Assembly (NCBI GenBank): GCA_016748015.1
Contig: JAAOMT010000480.1
Location: 311,356-375,355, forward strand
From: Geosiphon pyriformis
Lineage: Eukaryota > Glomeromycota > Glomeromycetes > Archaeosporales > Geosiphonaceae
Length of the DNA stretch: 64,000 bases
Direction: 5' to 3'
The position numbers and the translations under genes were made by a program. The notes under the pieces are model-generated. The model saw only the letters and a list, made by a program, of their open reading frames with translations, was not told the DNA's origin and searched no databases. Shown one piece after another: positions 1-10,739 of this stretch (the first letter of the stretch is position 1; every line of letters begins with the position of its first letter).

Positions 1-464
1 ATAAATTCTACAAAGTTTGAGAACATAAATTTGTGGTTCTGATTTCTCAATAATTAATTTATTTCAAAAAATGAATATGAAATAAAATAAATAATAGAAG
101 AGGTAAGAATATTTGATTCTTGTCTAGTGGTTTATATTCCTCTTATTCTTTTTTTAACTTCTACAACTATTCATTTTTATATATTCTTTTGGTTTTATAG
201 AATTGTTTTTGATTGTTTTATTATTGCTAACTATTGTTTTGCTATTTCTGTTATTGTTTTGTTTTTCTACATTGTTCTTAGTTATTCTATGTTATAATGT
301 ACTATCTGGTGTTATTACATGTTATTTTGTGTTATCCCATATTGTGTCATGTTATCCTGTATTATCCTAAGTTATAATACATTTATCTAATATTATTGTG
401 TGCTATTTTGTGTTTTGGTCACATTTCTTCATAACTTTGGATTGGTTTTTCTGGTTAGGTAATA
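1..464 (-). repeat. 3' LTR of element A, truncated by window edge
   Basis: It aligns over its whole length with 10036-10510, with many transitions but almost no indels. It ends at the plus-strand right edge near GGTAATA and is followed by a pyrimidine run at 470-481, which is the polypurine tract on the minus strand. Positions 281-420 hold a 10-bp phased repeat (see findings). Confidence 0.8.
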
Positions 465-465
465 T

Positions 466-485
466 TATCTCTCTTTTTTTAGAAT
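466..485 (-). other. Polypurine tract of element A
   Basis: The plus strand reads a CTCTC plus poly-T run just inside the 3' LTR, which is a purine run on the element's coding strand. This is the expected position for second-strand DNA priming. Confidence 0.5.
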
Positions 486-1299
486 TAAGCTCCTGTAAAA
501 TTATATGTATCTGTTATTATGGCTTTGTTCATGTAGTGTTTGATAGTTGCATTAAGTATTGTTCTTTATAGGTCTTCAAATTGTCAATTGGTTATTTATT
601 CTATGTTTTTAACTGTTATAGTTTTTATAAATTTATACAACAGTACATTTGGACAATATTGAAAAGCAGCATATAGTCAGTATATTGCTTTGTAATATAG
701 GGTTAGGTTGCTTTTCCTTACAAATTTTTTTACTTGTTGTATTGCTTTTTTGTTAAAAATTTTCTGGTTGAAGTCTTCATATAGTGTTTTCAAATTTAGT
801 TGTTTACCAATTTTGTAGAACCAATATGCTGGTGAAGGTCTTTTTTTCTATTTTTGGGCACTGTTTGGTGTCTATTCTTCTGTTTTGGGAAGATTGATCT
901 CATGAGCTAAACCTTTTTTGATTTTTCCGAACTCAAAGATCAAGTATTTTCTTTTATAAACTCCTTTTTTTCTCTGTTTTGCCCGAAAAAAATCTTTTTT
1001 CCAATTTTTTTTCTTGGGCATTAGGTAAGAGTAGAACTGTTTAGTTTTAGTTAAATTCTTGCCCTTCTCTTTCTTGCTTCTATTTTTATATCATATCTTT
1101 TTTCTATTAATTGTCACTTCTATTTGAGCAGAAAATTGTTGAATTGCATCAAATAATTGTTTTAAGAGTTGTAGAATTTGATCTGACAGGTCTATGTTAA
1201 AAGTTCTATTATTTTTTGTTGCTTTTTGAATATTATATATATTTGAATTTCTTAATTTAATTTACTACATGTTGTCTATAGTATAATAATAATAATTGG

Positions 1300-2560
1300 T
1301 TCTAGATCTCATGATATATTTTCTGGTCTGATTAATGAAATTTGTATTCTTAGTTGAGATACTAATAATAATAATTTTTGTTTTGCATGATAAATTTTTA
1401 ACCAATTTTTATGTACTACTTTCTTTAAAATCCTGTTTTCCAATTGTAATTTGTAAGCTTCATTGCCTAAAACTTTGTGTATATAAAATGAACTGTCTCA
1501 CTTTGGGTTGAACTTTTCACTTTACTATTTCTCAGTTTTTGTACAATATAATAGTACTTGGTCTCTAATCTTAAATTTCATTGGTTGTTTAGGTAAGCAT
1601 TTATCATGTCTTTTTTTTTGTTGTTTCTGAGTATTACTAATGTTGTCAGCTGCTGTTCTATAATTATTTTCTAATATTTTCATAAGCTAATATGTTCTAT
1701 AGTGTAAGATTACTCTGAAATTTTCTTCAGTGATAGCTTCTATTAAGTATGACTGTATTTTTTTTTTAATAGATAAAGTGGCTTTTTTTCTATAAGCTAA
1801 TTTGAATAATATAAACCAAGTCATATTTTGTTTTAATGTTTGGTATGCAAAGAATACAGAAGGTATGAATAAGTTCCATTTTTGTTTGTTTTTATGACTT
1901 ATTTTTGCTAATGCTTTACAAGTGTTTGGTTAAATTGTTCTACCAGTCCATTTGTTTATGGGTGATATAGTAATAATAAAGAACATTTTATTTCAAACTG
2001 TTGACTTAATTTGGTTAACGTATTATTAACAAAATGTATTTTTTGATTGAATAGTAGTTTTTTTAGGCATTCATGTTTGCAAATCAGATTTTGGTGTATG
2101 AACTCAACTATTGTTTTAGCATCTGCTATTTAGATGGCTTTGGCTTCTGGCTATTTTGTCAAGTAGTCTATAGCTACAGCAATATAATAATTTCTTTTGA
2201 ATGTTATGGAGAGAAAACCAAACAAATCAATCCTAATTCTATCAAATGGATTTCCAACTGGAATAGATCAAAGTGATTCCATTGTTCTGGCTCCTCTTCT
2301 TTGCTGACATAAGTTACAATTGAGCATGTATTCAAAAATATCTTTGTATATTATTGGCCAATAATATAAATTTAAGGTTCTTTTAAAAGTAGTATCTTTG
2401 TTAAAATGTTCTGTGATTGGATTAGAATACATATTATGTAATATAGTTTTTTTTTTATTGTTTTTGATAACTTATTTTAGGGTGGAGCAGTTTTAGCATT
2501 CTTGTCAATATAGTTGATTGTCTTGAATAAAATAATTTTGGGCTTGTTTTTATATAGTAC
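1300..2560 (-). pseudogene. Integrase region of element A
   Basis: On the minus strand the segment near 2281-2321 encodes NCNLCQQRRGARTM, the second half of the HHCC zinc-binding motif at the start of gypsy integrases. The downstream part (about 1500-2260) corresponds to the catalytic core but is heavily frameshifted and AT-shifted, so I cannot place all three acidic residues with confidence. It is the last domain before the 3' LTR, as expected for gypsy. It is not functional. Confidence 0.6.
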
Positions 2561-2739
2561 TTTGTTTTTGTTGAGATAATATTTTCTTGAAATATAGTGT
2601 TGATAGATATTGATATAATCAGTAGTAATTAGTTGTATTCATGGGTCTGAGATTAGGTTTGTGGTATCCTTGACAAACTGTTAGCATTGGTGTTTTTGGA
2701 TTCTTCCTTGTAATAAACTTTGAGTAAGAATTGTTGTAG

Positions 2740-4062
2740 ATAAATACTCTATCTTGCATATTTTCCCTCTAATTGTGGATTGTTAAGTAACCAAACAAGT
2801 CCTTTATAATCAGTATATAGGTCAAAAGACAAACTAAGATAGTGTTTCTATGTCTGTATGGCTCAATAAATGGTGAGACATTTCAAATCTGTTGTGCTGT
2901 AATTTTTTTCTGTTGAGCTAGTGCTGCGACTAATGTAGACAATTGAATGTTCTTTATTGTCCAGTTCTATTTGTAATAAGACTGCTCTTAGAGCATTTTT
3001 TGAGGTGTCTATAGCAACAATAAACTATTTAATGAAATTTGGGTAAATTAAAATTAAAGATGTAATCAATCGCTGCTTGAGATAATCAAATGTTTTTTGT
3101 TGGTCTTTTTTTCATAAGTACTGTATGTGTTTGGACAACAAATAGTAAAATAGTTTTGTGATAGTTGAGAATTCTTTGACGAATTGTTAATAGTATTTTG
3201 CCAATTTTAAAAATTCTCATAATTTTCTGAGGTTAATTGGAGCTAGAAAATTTTTGACTTTTTGGATCTTGTTTGGGTCAAATTTAACTCTGTTTTTGCT
3301 GATTACATGTCCTAGAAATTTCAACTTGGTCTTTCCAAAAAAGCATTTATTGGGGTTGAGTTTCAATCTAGTATTATGAAGATATTTGAAAACTTGCTGA
3401 AAATAGAACAAGTAATCATTAAATGTTTTTGAGAAAACATTGGTGTTGTTAAGATATACTACAACTGATTTTCACAAGATTTTTTTGTACATAACATACA
3501 TAGAATGCTGAAGTATTACAGAGTCCAAAAGGCATTATGTTAAACTCGAAGTTTTTATCTTGGGTGGTAAATGTCATTTTTTTTTTGTCTTTGAAGTCTA
3601 TTTCAATCTGCCAATATCTACTGGCTATATTTAATAATAAGAATTATTTTTTGTTTCTTAAATTGTCCAGAATTTCTTAAATGAGAGGTGTGGAATAATT
3701 ATCTTTTCAGGTAATGTTGTTTAGCTTTCAGTAGTCTATCCAGAATCTTATTTTCCCATTTTTTTTGGTGACCAGTACCACTGGAGAGAACCAAGGGCTT
3801 AGTGAATCTTTAATCAAGCCATTGTTAAGCATTTGTTGTATTTTTTGCTTAATAAGATTATCACCAGATAGGAGCACTTGGTAAGTCTGCTGTTTAATAG
3901 GTCATGTATCTTTTGTATTAATCTGATGCTTCACAATGTCAGTGTATCCGAACTCATTTTTACTGACAAAAACATTGGCATATTGATTCAAAAAAACCTT
4001 AAATTGCATTTGTTGAAAAGTATTCAGGTTTTTTAAGTGTAATTTGTCAATTTTTTTGGTGT
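2740..4062 (-). pseudogene. Reverse transcriptase and RNase H of element A
   Basis: The minus strand at 3690-3850 encodes the RT entry region (SPWFSPVVLVTKKNGKIRFW followed by IDY and KLNNIT). At 3217-3330 it encodes the RT end LKFLGHVISKNRVKFDPNKI. RNase H follows at 2740-3050 with KNYSTTDLKCLTI and TDYKGLVWLLN. These are standard gypsy motifs. Several in-frame stops replace conserved Arg codons, so it is a pseudogene. The solo LTR at 4063-5045 cuts the segment leading into RT; the upstream flank continues at 5046-5300. Confidence 0.85.
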
Positions 4063-5045
4063 TGTTACCAGACAAAATTAGAGATATTGTTTAGCATGAA
4101 ATTACCCTTATAAATCTTATCATTAATTAGCATATATTATTGTTTCAAATTATCACTTATTACATTAGCAAAATATATCCGAAATTATCATTTAATTAAT
4201 AACCCAATTTGTACATAACACAAATGTAACCTAATTGTAATGATCAATCATACAATACTCCAAACTATGTAACATTCAAAAAGTTCACCAAAATTTGTAA
4301 GAAATTTGCCAAAATAATTGATAGTTTGCCGAAATATCTAATAGTTTGCAGAAATAACATGTAGTTTGCTGAAATGTATCTTTAGTTTAGCAAAATTATA
4401 GAAAATAGCAAAGTTCAAGTTCATAGAATAGTGTTACGACAAGTTGTATAAAAAAAGAGCTTTTTTTTTTGAGAAAATATATCTTACTTTAGATTTATCT
4501 CTTAAAACCATTCCTACACACACAAAAAAAAATAAATATCAAATAATTCAAAAAACCAAATTTTTTAATTATTGTACTTGGAAAATTCCCAAAATCCAAC
4601 TAACATTTCAAAATTGATTAGCTACCAATTTCAGTAAACTGTTAGTGATTTCAGGCCTGAATAGAAAATGTTTCCCTCAACAGAATTCTATTTCTTTTAC
4701 ATTTCTTTTATTTTTCTTTTATTTTCTGATTACAATCATTAGAGTAGCCTATAGATGAGATTTCTGTAGAAGAGTTAATTTTTACAGCAAAGTAACTACA
4801 CATTTTTAGTAAGCTTCCAGACAAGTAATTCCTGAGAAAGAGTTGACGTTTACTACAACGTAACTACATAAAGTAACTGACAAAGAATTGGTTATTCCAC
4901 TTATAAGCCCAGCAGTTCAAATTATAGGAGATAATTTAAAGATAAATTCAGTTACTGGAGATTCAACCACATCCAGAAAACGTGAATTCACAGCAAACAG
5001 GCATCAACAACATTTAAGAAAAGAGACCAAAAACCTTCGGTAACA
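4063..5045 (+). repeat. Solo LTR, gypsy family 2, inserted in element A
   Basis: It starts TGTTACC and ends GGTAACA, a perfect 7-bp terminal inverted repeat of the TG...CA type. It is 983 bp, flanked on both sides by GTGT (4059-4062 and 5046-5049), a 4-bp target duplication. It aligns along its length with 12833-13807, the 3' LTR of element B. The interrupted pol sequence of element A resumes on both sides, so it arrived after element A, and internal recombination presumably removed the rest of its parent. Positions 4281-4400 carry a 20-bp period repeat. Confidence 0.88.
4281..4400 (+). repeat. 20-bp phased array in family 2 solo LTR
   Basis: Six consecutive 20-bp units around a TTTGCNGAAAT core (ATAGTTTGCCGAAATATCTA, ATAGTTTGCAGAAATAACAT, GTAGTTTGCTGAAATGTATC). 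The same array is in the 12833 LTR at 13035-13134. Confidence 0.85.
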
Positions 5046-5395
5046 GTGTGAACAGATAACTTTCTTTTGGCAAGTTTTATACTTGTGAAGTAATATCACA
5101 AAAAAAAATAGCTGTGTGAAATCTGGAATAGACTGGAGTTTTTTGAGATGTTGAATGTCTGATGCGATGAAACCAACAAAGGTCTTTTCAAAGATTTCAA
5201 TGACATTTTTTGTAAGGTTGTGGATGGGGATTTTGAAGTGTTTATGAACTTTAACCAATAAGTATAGGTTAGCAATATTGGCTAGAGAACAGATTTCAGA
5301 ATCAACTTCAAATAACAGAACTTGATCTTGGATCTTTTGATTTATTTTGAGAATGTATTGTTAGTATAGAAGAATGAAGATGACTGTATTAGTGT
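5046..5395 (-). pseudogene. Spacer of element A polyprotein between dUTPase and RT
   Basis: The minus strand is open over 5004-5258 and reads VKVHKHFKIPIHNLTKNVIE, a hydrophilic linker with no recognised catalytic motif. Its last residues run into the inserted LTR and are not native. It lies between the dUTPase-like domain and RT, so it belongs to the same polyprotein. Confidence 0.6.
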
Positions 5396-5430
5396 AGATA
5401 AAGTTCTACTTGGTCACTGTTTTTTTCTAT

Positions 5431-5830
5431 AAAGTTGACTGGTACATTTTCTTTTCTACTTGATCCAAACCCATTGATTCCTTAGGCAGTGGGGCCTAAT
5501 TCTTCTCAGGTTGTTACTAAAATTAATTGGGATATTTTGACTAAGAGTAGGAAAATAGCTTGTACAACTTTTTTTTGTGATTCTACTTTATAAGATTTGT
5601 TCAAATTGTTTTATAACATCACAATGATGTTTCTCATATAACTGGCATTAATGATTCCTTTTTTTATGTTGATTTTTTTTTTGGCTATATTAGATTAAAA
5701 GACAACTTGTATTATTGTATTAACAGGAATTTCTAATGCTATCTTAAGATCTATTGTTACAAAAGAATATAGGACTATAACTATGGGTAATTGTTTAGAG
5801 TATTATAGGTCAAAACCAGCATTAGTGTTA
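5431..5830 (-). pseudogene. dUTPase-like domain in gypsy element A
   Basis: On the minus strand I can read the ordered motifs of trimeric dUTPases. Motif 1 is NAGFDL near 5807-5824 (family DAGxDL). The motif 2 position is SNIAKKK preceded by a stop where Arg is expected. The motif 3 region is KKGIINASYMRN (family G.IDAGY.G). QAIFLLLVKISQL is the beta strand before motif 5. The glycine-rich motif 5 reads GINGFGSS followed by KENVPVNF. dUTPase hydrolyses dUTP to dUMP and pyrophosphate. Three or more stops show it is dead here. Its place between protease and RT points to an element-borne enzyme rather than a captured host gene next door. Confidence 0.75.
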
Positions 5831-6424
5831 TGTGCTCTTTTGGAGCAGATTTTTTTCTCATTGTTATTGTACTATTTTAATTCTAATTCTTTGGAGAGAT
5901 CTGAATAAGCAAGATACTATTCTGTTTTAGTATCCTTAGTTGGATCTTAAAACAACATGTTTTCGGTAATTAATTTTTCTTTTACCTCAGACTCAGATAG
6001 TTTGGTGATTGGATATAGTTTTCTTAAAAATGGGTTGAACATGAAATCATATTTGTCACAGTACTAAAAGTGACAAGAAATCAAACAATAATCACACAGT
6101 TTTGTGTTTAAGTCAGCTAACTGCTGTTTTTGTTTTTTTCAGATTAGGGCTAATTCCTGATATCAATCTTGAAATGCATTCAGATTATCCATGAAAAAAT
6201 CTTCTGTAATATAATCAGATCTCTCATATCCTGGTGTAAACAAATTTTCTTTGATTTTTTGTATTTCACTAAGTGTGACATCTTTGGCTTTGGCACTTGC
6301 CATTTTCCATATTTTGTGTTTATTGTGTAGGTAACCATCCAATTTACTGAGTGTTCATCTTTAGGTGTTCTCAATCAGAGTTCTTTTTTGTATCCAATCA
6401 TTAATTAAGATAGTATATTAATAT

Positions 6425-6760
6425 GCTTTGTTGCATGTTCCTCCTCTGCCAGGAACATTGTTCTATAATCTTTCATTTAGCAGAATCTTGCCACAGACAA
6501 GACATGGTGTATTATCTTATTTACTTTGTTGTTTTGGTCTGCCAAATCTTTCCAACACACAAGATCTGCAGTAATGTTTAGTAGCAGTTGGCCATTCTTT
6601 GTCATCTCCAATACATGTGCCCATAGAAGATAACTTTTTCTCACAGTTGACACAAATTAATTTTGGGGTTTGATACCATTGACTTCCTTGACTTGAGGTG
6701 GGATAGTTTACAAATGCTAATTGTAGTTTTTTTTCTGCTTTTTCCTTTTTTTCCAAGTTG
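6425..6760 (-). pseudogene. CxxC zinc-binding region of element A polyprotein
   Basis: The minus strand encodes KLICVNCEKKLSSMG, then HYCRSCVLERFGRPK, then in continuation TPCLVCGKILLNE. These are three CxxC pairs spaced like zinc-ribbon half sites. The first two lie in a 79-codon open frame (6517-6756). The role is unknown; nucleic-acid binding is a reasonable guess. It lies between protease and dUTPase. Confidence 0.55.
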
Positions 6761-6959
6761 GTGGTGAGGGTAACTCTGCTTGGTAATTGTCAGCCCAAGA
6801 AACTTAATAGGTCTCTATTGTTGGTGGTGGTATTAAGTCTTCAAATTCAATCAGCAGTTTTTCTGAACTTTAAGCTTTGAAGTATTTATATATAGCTAGA
6901 ACTTGTGCATGTTGTTTATTAAAAGTGATCTGTAGTTTTTGCATATTCTAGTTGATAGT

Positions 6960-7290
6960 AGCATTAACTTTGGCTAATCAATTATTTCCTATAAGAGCTT
7001 GATATTGGGTGGTCTTTATAATAAGCACTTTGGTGGAGATTTGAATTTTGTTAATTTTGAAAAGAAAGTTGTTAATTTTTTCTATTGGGGTTTTAGTATT
7101 TCTGTTTACAGTTATAATTTGGGTAGTAGCTGTATGGTCTACTTGGTAACTTAGTTAATTTATAAGTTGCTTCATGATTATACTACCTGCTGATCCACTA
7201 TTAAGAATTAATTTGATGTCCATGTTTCCAATTCTAGTTTTAGTATATAGGGCAGTTATTGATATATTCTAATTAATGGTGGCTCTACTG
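6960..7290 (-). pseudogene. Retroviral-type aspartic protease of element A
   Basis: The minus strand reads MDIKLILNSGSAGSIIMKQL, where the family has hydrophobic-D-[ST]-G-[SA]. Here Asp has become Asn (G to A), removing the catalytic residue. Downstream, TKVLIIKTTQYQALIGNN matches the second conserved stretch (usually ..ALIG.DWL) of retropepsins. It is the expected protease upstream of RT, now inactive. Confidence 0.7.
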
Positions 7291-7635
7291 AAAAGACTAG
7301 TGGTGTTCAGATGGTCAATGTCAAAGGGAAAAATAGTGGCAAGGGTGGTGTTTTCAGTAATAGTGGCAGATAAAATGGTTTTGTTGGTTTGATTTTGACT
7401 TGAAAAGTTGGGTATTTCTCTTATATTCTTCCCTTCTAAAGATATAGAGCTAAAAAAATCCTGGTTTTTAGTGAGATCAAAATATGAGGCTTGATTCAGG
7501 TATTTATTTGGTGCTGGTTGGAATGGGAAGTTGGCTTAATTTGTTGTTTAAGGAGATCTGCTACTAAGTTGTATTTAATTTCCATTAGGGTTTTGTTATT
7601 CTTGATTGTAGTCAATTACATGTGGTCTAGACTGG

Positions 7636-9400
7636 TTATAAACTGGGTTTTGGTACTGAGGAGATGCTTGAGTTACTGGTGGTGGCAGATAGTAATTTTA
7701 AAACATTTGTGGTGAGTATTGGGATAGCTGATACTGAAGTGTAGAGTATTGAGATCCTATGGCCTGAAAATATCTTGGTTGTTGGGAATATTAATTTTCT
7801 TGATTCTGGTCCACTAGTTTTTTTTGGCAGTTCTGGACAATATGTCTTAGCTTCTGACAATAATAACAATTGTGAGGATCTGATTTTTAAGATTGCTGCT
7901 GTTGTTGACAATTTTGTTGCTAATATTTGTTGTTGTGATTGGTTTCTCTTTATTATAGTGGTTGGTAAGTTTCTGTTATACTGGTTAAAAATTTCTCAAT
8001 TTTCTGAATTAATTTCTTATTTAATTAGGTTATCTTTGCATTAATGTTAAAGATTCCATTAATGATTAGGTTAATGACTTGGGTATGATTAGCTTCTTGC
8101 TCAGCTGACTTGAAATTGCATGCAAAAGTAACAGCATTCTATAGATTAATCAGATATCAAAGTTTTACAGATCTTAAGAGGCTGTTTCTTAGTTTTTAAT
8201 GAATTAATTAAGAACTTGTGCCATAATGTAGTAGTCCCTTTCAATTACCAGTATTTGACAAAGAATTTGGTTGAATTATCCAAGCTAAGTAGTCATTGCT
8301 TCATGATCTTTTTGTTTTATTATACTGAATTGATTTTGTAATCTGATAAGAGTATTGAAGTTGCAAAAGTATCATAGAAAGACAAATTTAAAGGTAGTAA
8401 AGTCAGTGGATTTTTCTGTTAGGCTTTAATATCATAAGTTTGTGGTTCTGGTCAAAAAAAATGGCAGTACTTGAATAGCTCTGTTATCATCCCAGTTGTT
8501 GGCAGTAATTGCTTTCTCGGCTTCCACAATTTACAAGTATGCATTGTCTTTTTTCCCTGAGAATTTTTCTAATTTGGCAATATCTTAATAGACCATAATT
8601 TGGTAGATAGGTGGAGTTTTACTGGTTGATGCTGAGGGGTTTGGTGTTTGCATGCTAAGGTGTTCTCTTGGTGCTAATTTTGGTTGTTTCCCTTTGTTAA
8701 TTTTCCCAATGGACTGGAGGATAACTGTTTTTTTAGAGAGAGTAGTTAATAATTTGGTCAAGGGTTGAGTTGGTGGTGGTTTCTACATTGACATATTTCT
8801 GTCTGTTTTATTAATTGTTGGGATGAGGTTTCCAAATAATGATCTGTATTCTCCTAGAAATCTGGTCCAACTGTTGTAATTTCATAAGTGTTAATTTTTC
8901 AGAGTTCATAATGTTTATGTCTGGATTTCTGTGGTTAAGTTAAATACAATTCTACTTTCTGGTATTTAATGGTACAATAAAGTTGTTAGGGAGAAAAACC
9001 TTGGTTTTTTGTTGATCATAGACTTGGCTTGGACAGTTGTGGATTTATTGAATCCATACTTATATTTCTTAGAGTTGAATTCCACTGGTTGTAATACTTG
9101 AGAGAATTGTTTTGTTACATAATATTTAATGTCTGTATCAATTATGCATAGAGTTTCAGCAATTGCTTGAGTAGTTGTGGTTGTTAAGTACTTTAATAAG
9201 CTTTGATAGATTTGTTCTCCAAGTCTTCCTGTATTGGTTGCATGGCCTAATAAGCAGTCAATTTTTGTATTAATATAGTTACAAAAATTGCTTTCTGCAT
9301 AAGTGGTTTCTTCTGGCATTTTTAAGTCTTCCCAAAAATTTTGAAATAATGCTCTTTTATATGAAGAATGGTTTTTTTCTATTGTTCTAATAGTTGCCAT
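7636..9400 (-). pseudogene. gag-like region of element A with CCHC knuckle
   Basis: The frame opens with ATG at 9400 (MATIRTIEKNHSSYKRALFQ) and stays open for 144 codons. It then continues in broken frames to a CCHC zinc knuckle at 7827-7871 on the minus strand (CYYCQKLRHIVQNC, i.e. CX2CX4HX4C). A long N-terminal structural domain followed by a knuckle is the usual gag layout. Sequence between 7900 and 8960 is too decayed to translate. The start is chosen because it is the first ATG after the LTR and leader. Confidence 0.65.
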
Positions 9401-9416
9401 TTTTGGGAATCTCTGA

Positions 9417-9458
9417 AGTGCTCTGTCTCTGTGAATTTATAATCTTACAGAGAGCACT
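9417..9458 (-). promoter_or_regulatory. Inverted repeat in the leader of element A
   Basis: AGTGCTCTGTCTCTGT (9417-9432) and ACAGAGAGCACT (9447-9458) can pair over 12 bases with a 4-base bulge. The hairpin sits between the inferred LTR edge near 9462 and the gag ATG at 9400, where a gypsy primer-binding site should lie. I see no clear tRNA-complementary TGG start there. Confidence 0.45.
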
Positions 9459-9461
9459 AAA

Positions 9462-10510
9462 TGTTATGGATAAACTTAATGGAGTAGAAAAATAGTAATG
9501 TTTAGTGCTCTCAATTATTAGTAATACATGTTTTGCATAATTCTGTTAACTTAGTCTTAATTATCAGTCTCTAAAGATCTTATTTACTGGTTGTGAATTT
9601 ACCTGTTAAGTTTTTTAGTTTTAAGGCACAGAGGTTTGGTTTTTGCTAATTGCAACTTCTTTAAAAATATAAGCTATCTTCTCTAAGCTAATAAACACAG
9701 TCATTAGGGTTTGGCATTGTTTTTTTGCTCTTCTAGTAGTTAACAAGATAATGTTAATATCCAAAACTTAGGAGGAGCTTTTCTCTTTTACCAGACTATC
9801 ACAAAGTCTATTCTCAGACAGTTGATTTTACTATGTTGTCATTCTACAAGAGAAAATAAAGAAAAAAAATAAAAAAAAATAAAAAAAAATAAAATAAAAA
9901 AAAATAAAAAAAATGAATTAGTATTGTCAATCATCATAATTAAAAGTGACTGGTCTAAATTGTTAATAGTTTGAGATAGTTATACTAAGAGCATCTGTTC
10001 TGGAACAAAGATATGAAATAATAGTTTAATTCATATAAATTCCACAAAGTTTAAGAACATGAATTTGTGATTCTGATTTCTCAATAATTGATTTATTTCA
10101 GAAGATAAATATGGAATAAAATAAATAATAAAAGAGGTAAGAATATTTGATTCTTGTTTAGTGGTTTATATTTCTCTTATCTCTTTTTTTCTAATTTCTA
10201 TAACTACTTATTTTTATATATTTTTTTGGTTTTATAGAATTGCTTTTGATTGTTTTGTTATTACTAACTATTGCTTTGCTATTTCTGTTATTGCTTTGTT
10301 TTTTTATGTTATTCCTAGTTATTCTATGTTATAATGTGTTATCTGGTATTATTACATGTTATTCTGTATTATCCCACATTGTGCCACATTATTCTGTATT
10401 ATCCTAAGTTATAATGTGTTATCCAACATTATTGTGTATTATTCTGTGTTATGTCATGTTTTGGTCATGTTTTTTTATAACTTTGGATTGGTTTTTCTAT
10501 TCGGATAACA
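9462..10510 (-). repeat. 5' LTR of element A
   Basis: The right half (10036-10510) is the repeat partner of 1-464. The right edge ATAACA and a TGTTATGG at 9462 give a TG...CA-type element with short inverted ends, but the left edge is inferred only from that and from the gag position. It contains an A-rich run at 9858-9915 and the 10-bp array at 10321-10460. Confidence 0.6.
10321..10460 (-). repeat. 10-bp phased array in the element A 5' LTR
   Basis: Fourteen consecutive 10-bp units of the form ATNNTRTRTT (for example ATTCTATGTT, ATAATGTGTT, ATCTGGTATT, ATTACATGTT) with no insertions or deletions. The equivalent in the 3' LTR is 281-420. Confidence 0.85.
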
Positions 10511-10739
10511 CCTTTCAAAAATGAGACAAGATTAACACCAACAACAATTCCACTACAACTTACCAATCTATTAACAAAATAACAAAACAACAATAGATCT
10601 CAGAAATTACAACAACCTTAAAAACTATTTAGAAACTTTTATCATGTCAGAAAATTGGTTTTCAACTAAAAAACACTGATTACAACACTAATCAAAACAA
10701 TATTTCATACATCACAACAAAATTTATTATAAAAATCAC

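Larger units (their letters stand above)
1..10510 (-). mobile_element. Ty3/gypsy LTR retrotransposon (element A), degenerate, nearly complete
   Basis: Direct repeats at 1-464 and about 9462-10510 act as 3' and 5' LTRs of an element read on the minus strand. Going 5' to 3' on that strand I find a gag-like ORF, a CCHC knuckle, an aspartic protease (LILNSGSAGS), a CxxC zinc region, a dUTPase-like domain, RT, RNase H, integrase and a polypurine tract. The order with integrase last is that of Ty3/gypsy. Every coding part is broken by stops, mostly TGA or TAG where the family has Arg, Gln or Trp. A solo LTR of another family sits inside it at 4063-5045. The left end of the 3' LTR lies outside the window, so the outer target duplication cannot be compared; the right flank is CCTT. 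Confidence 0.85.

Noticed and set aside
281-420. Possible CRISPR-like or satellite array
   Set aside because: Units are directly adjacent 10-mers with no spacers, lie within an LTR, and occur at the same place in sister LTRs.
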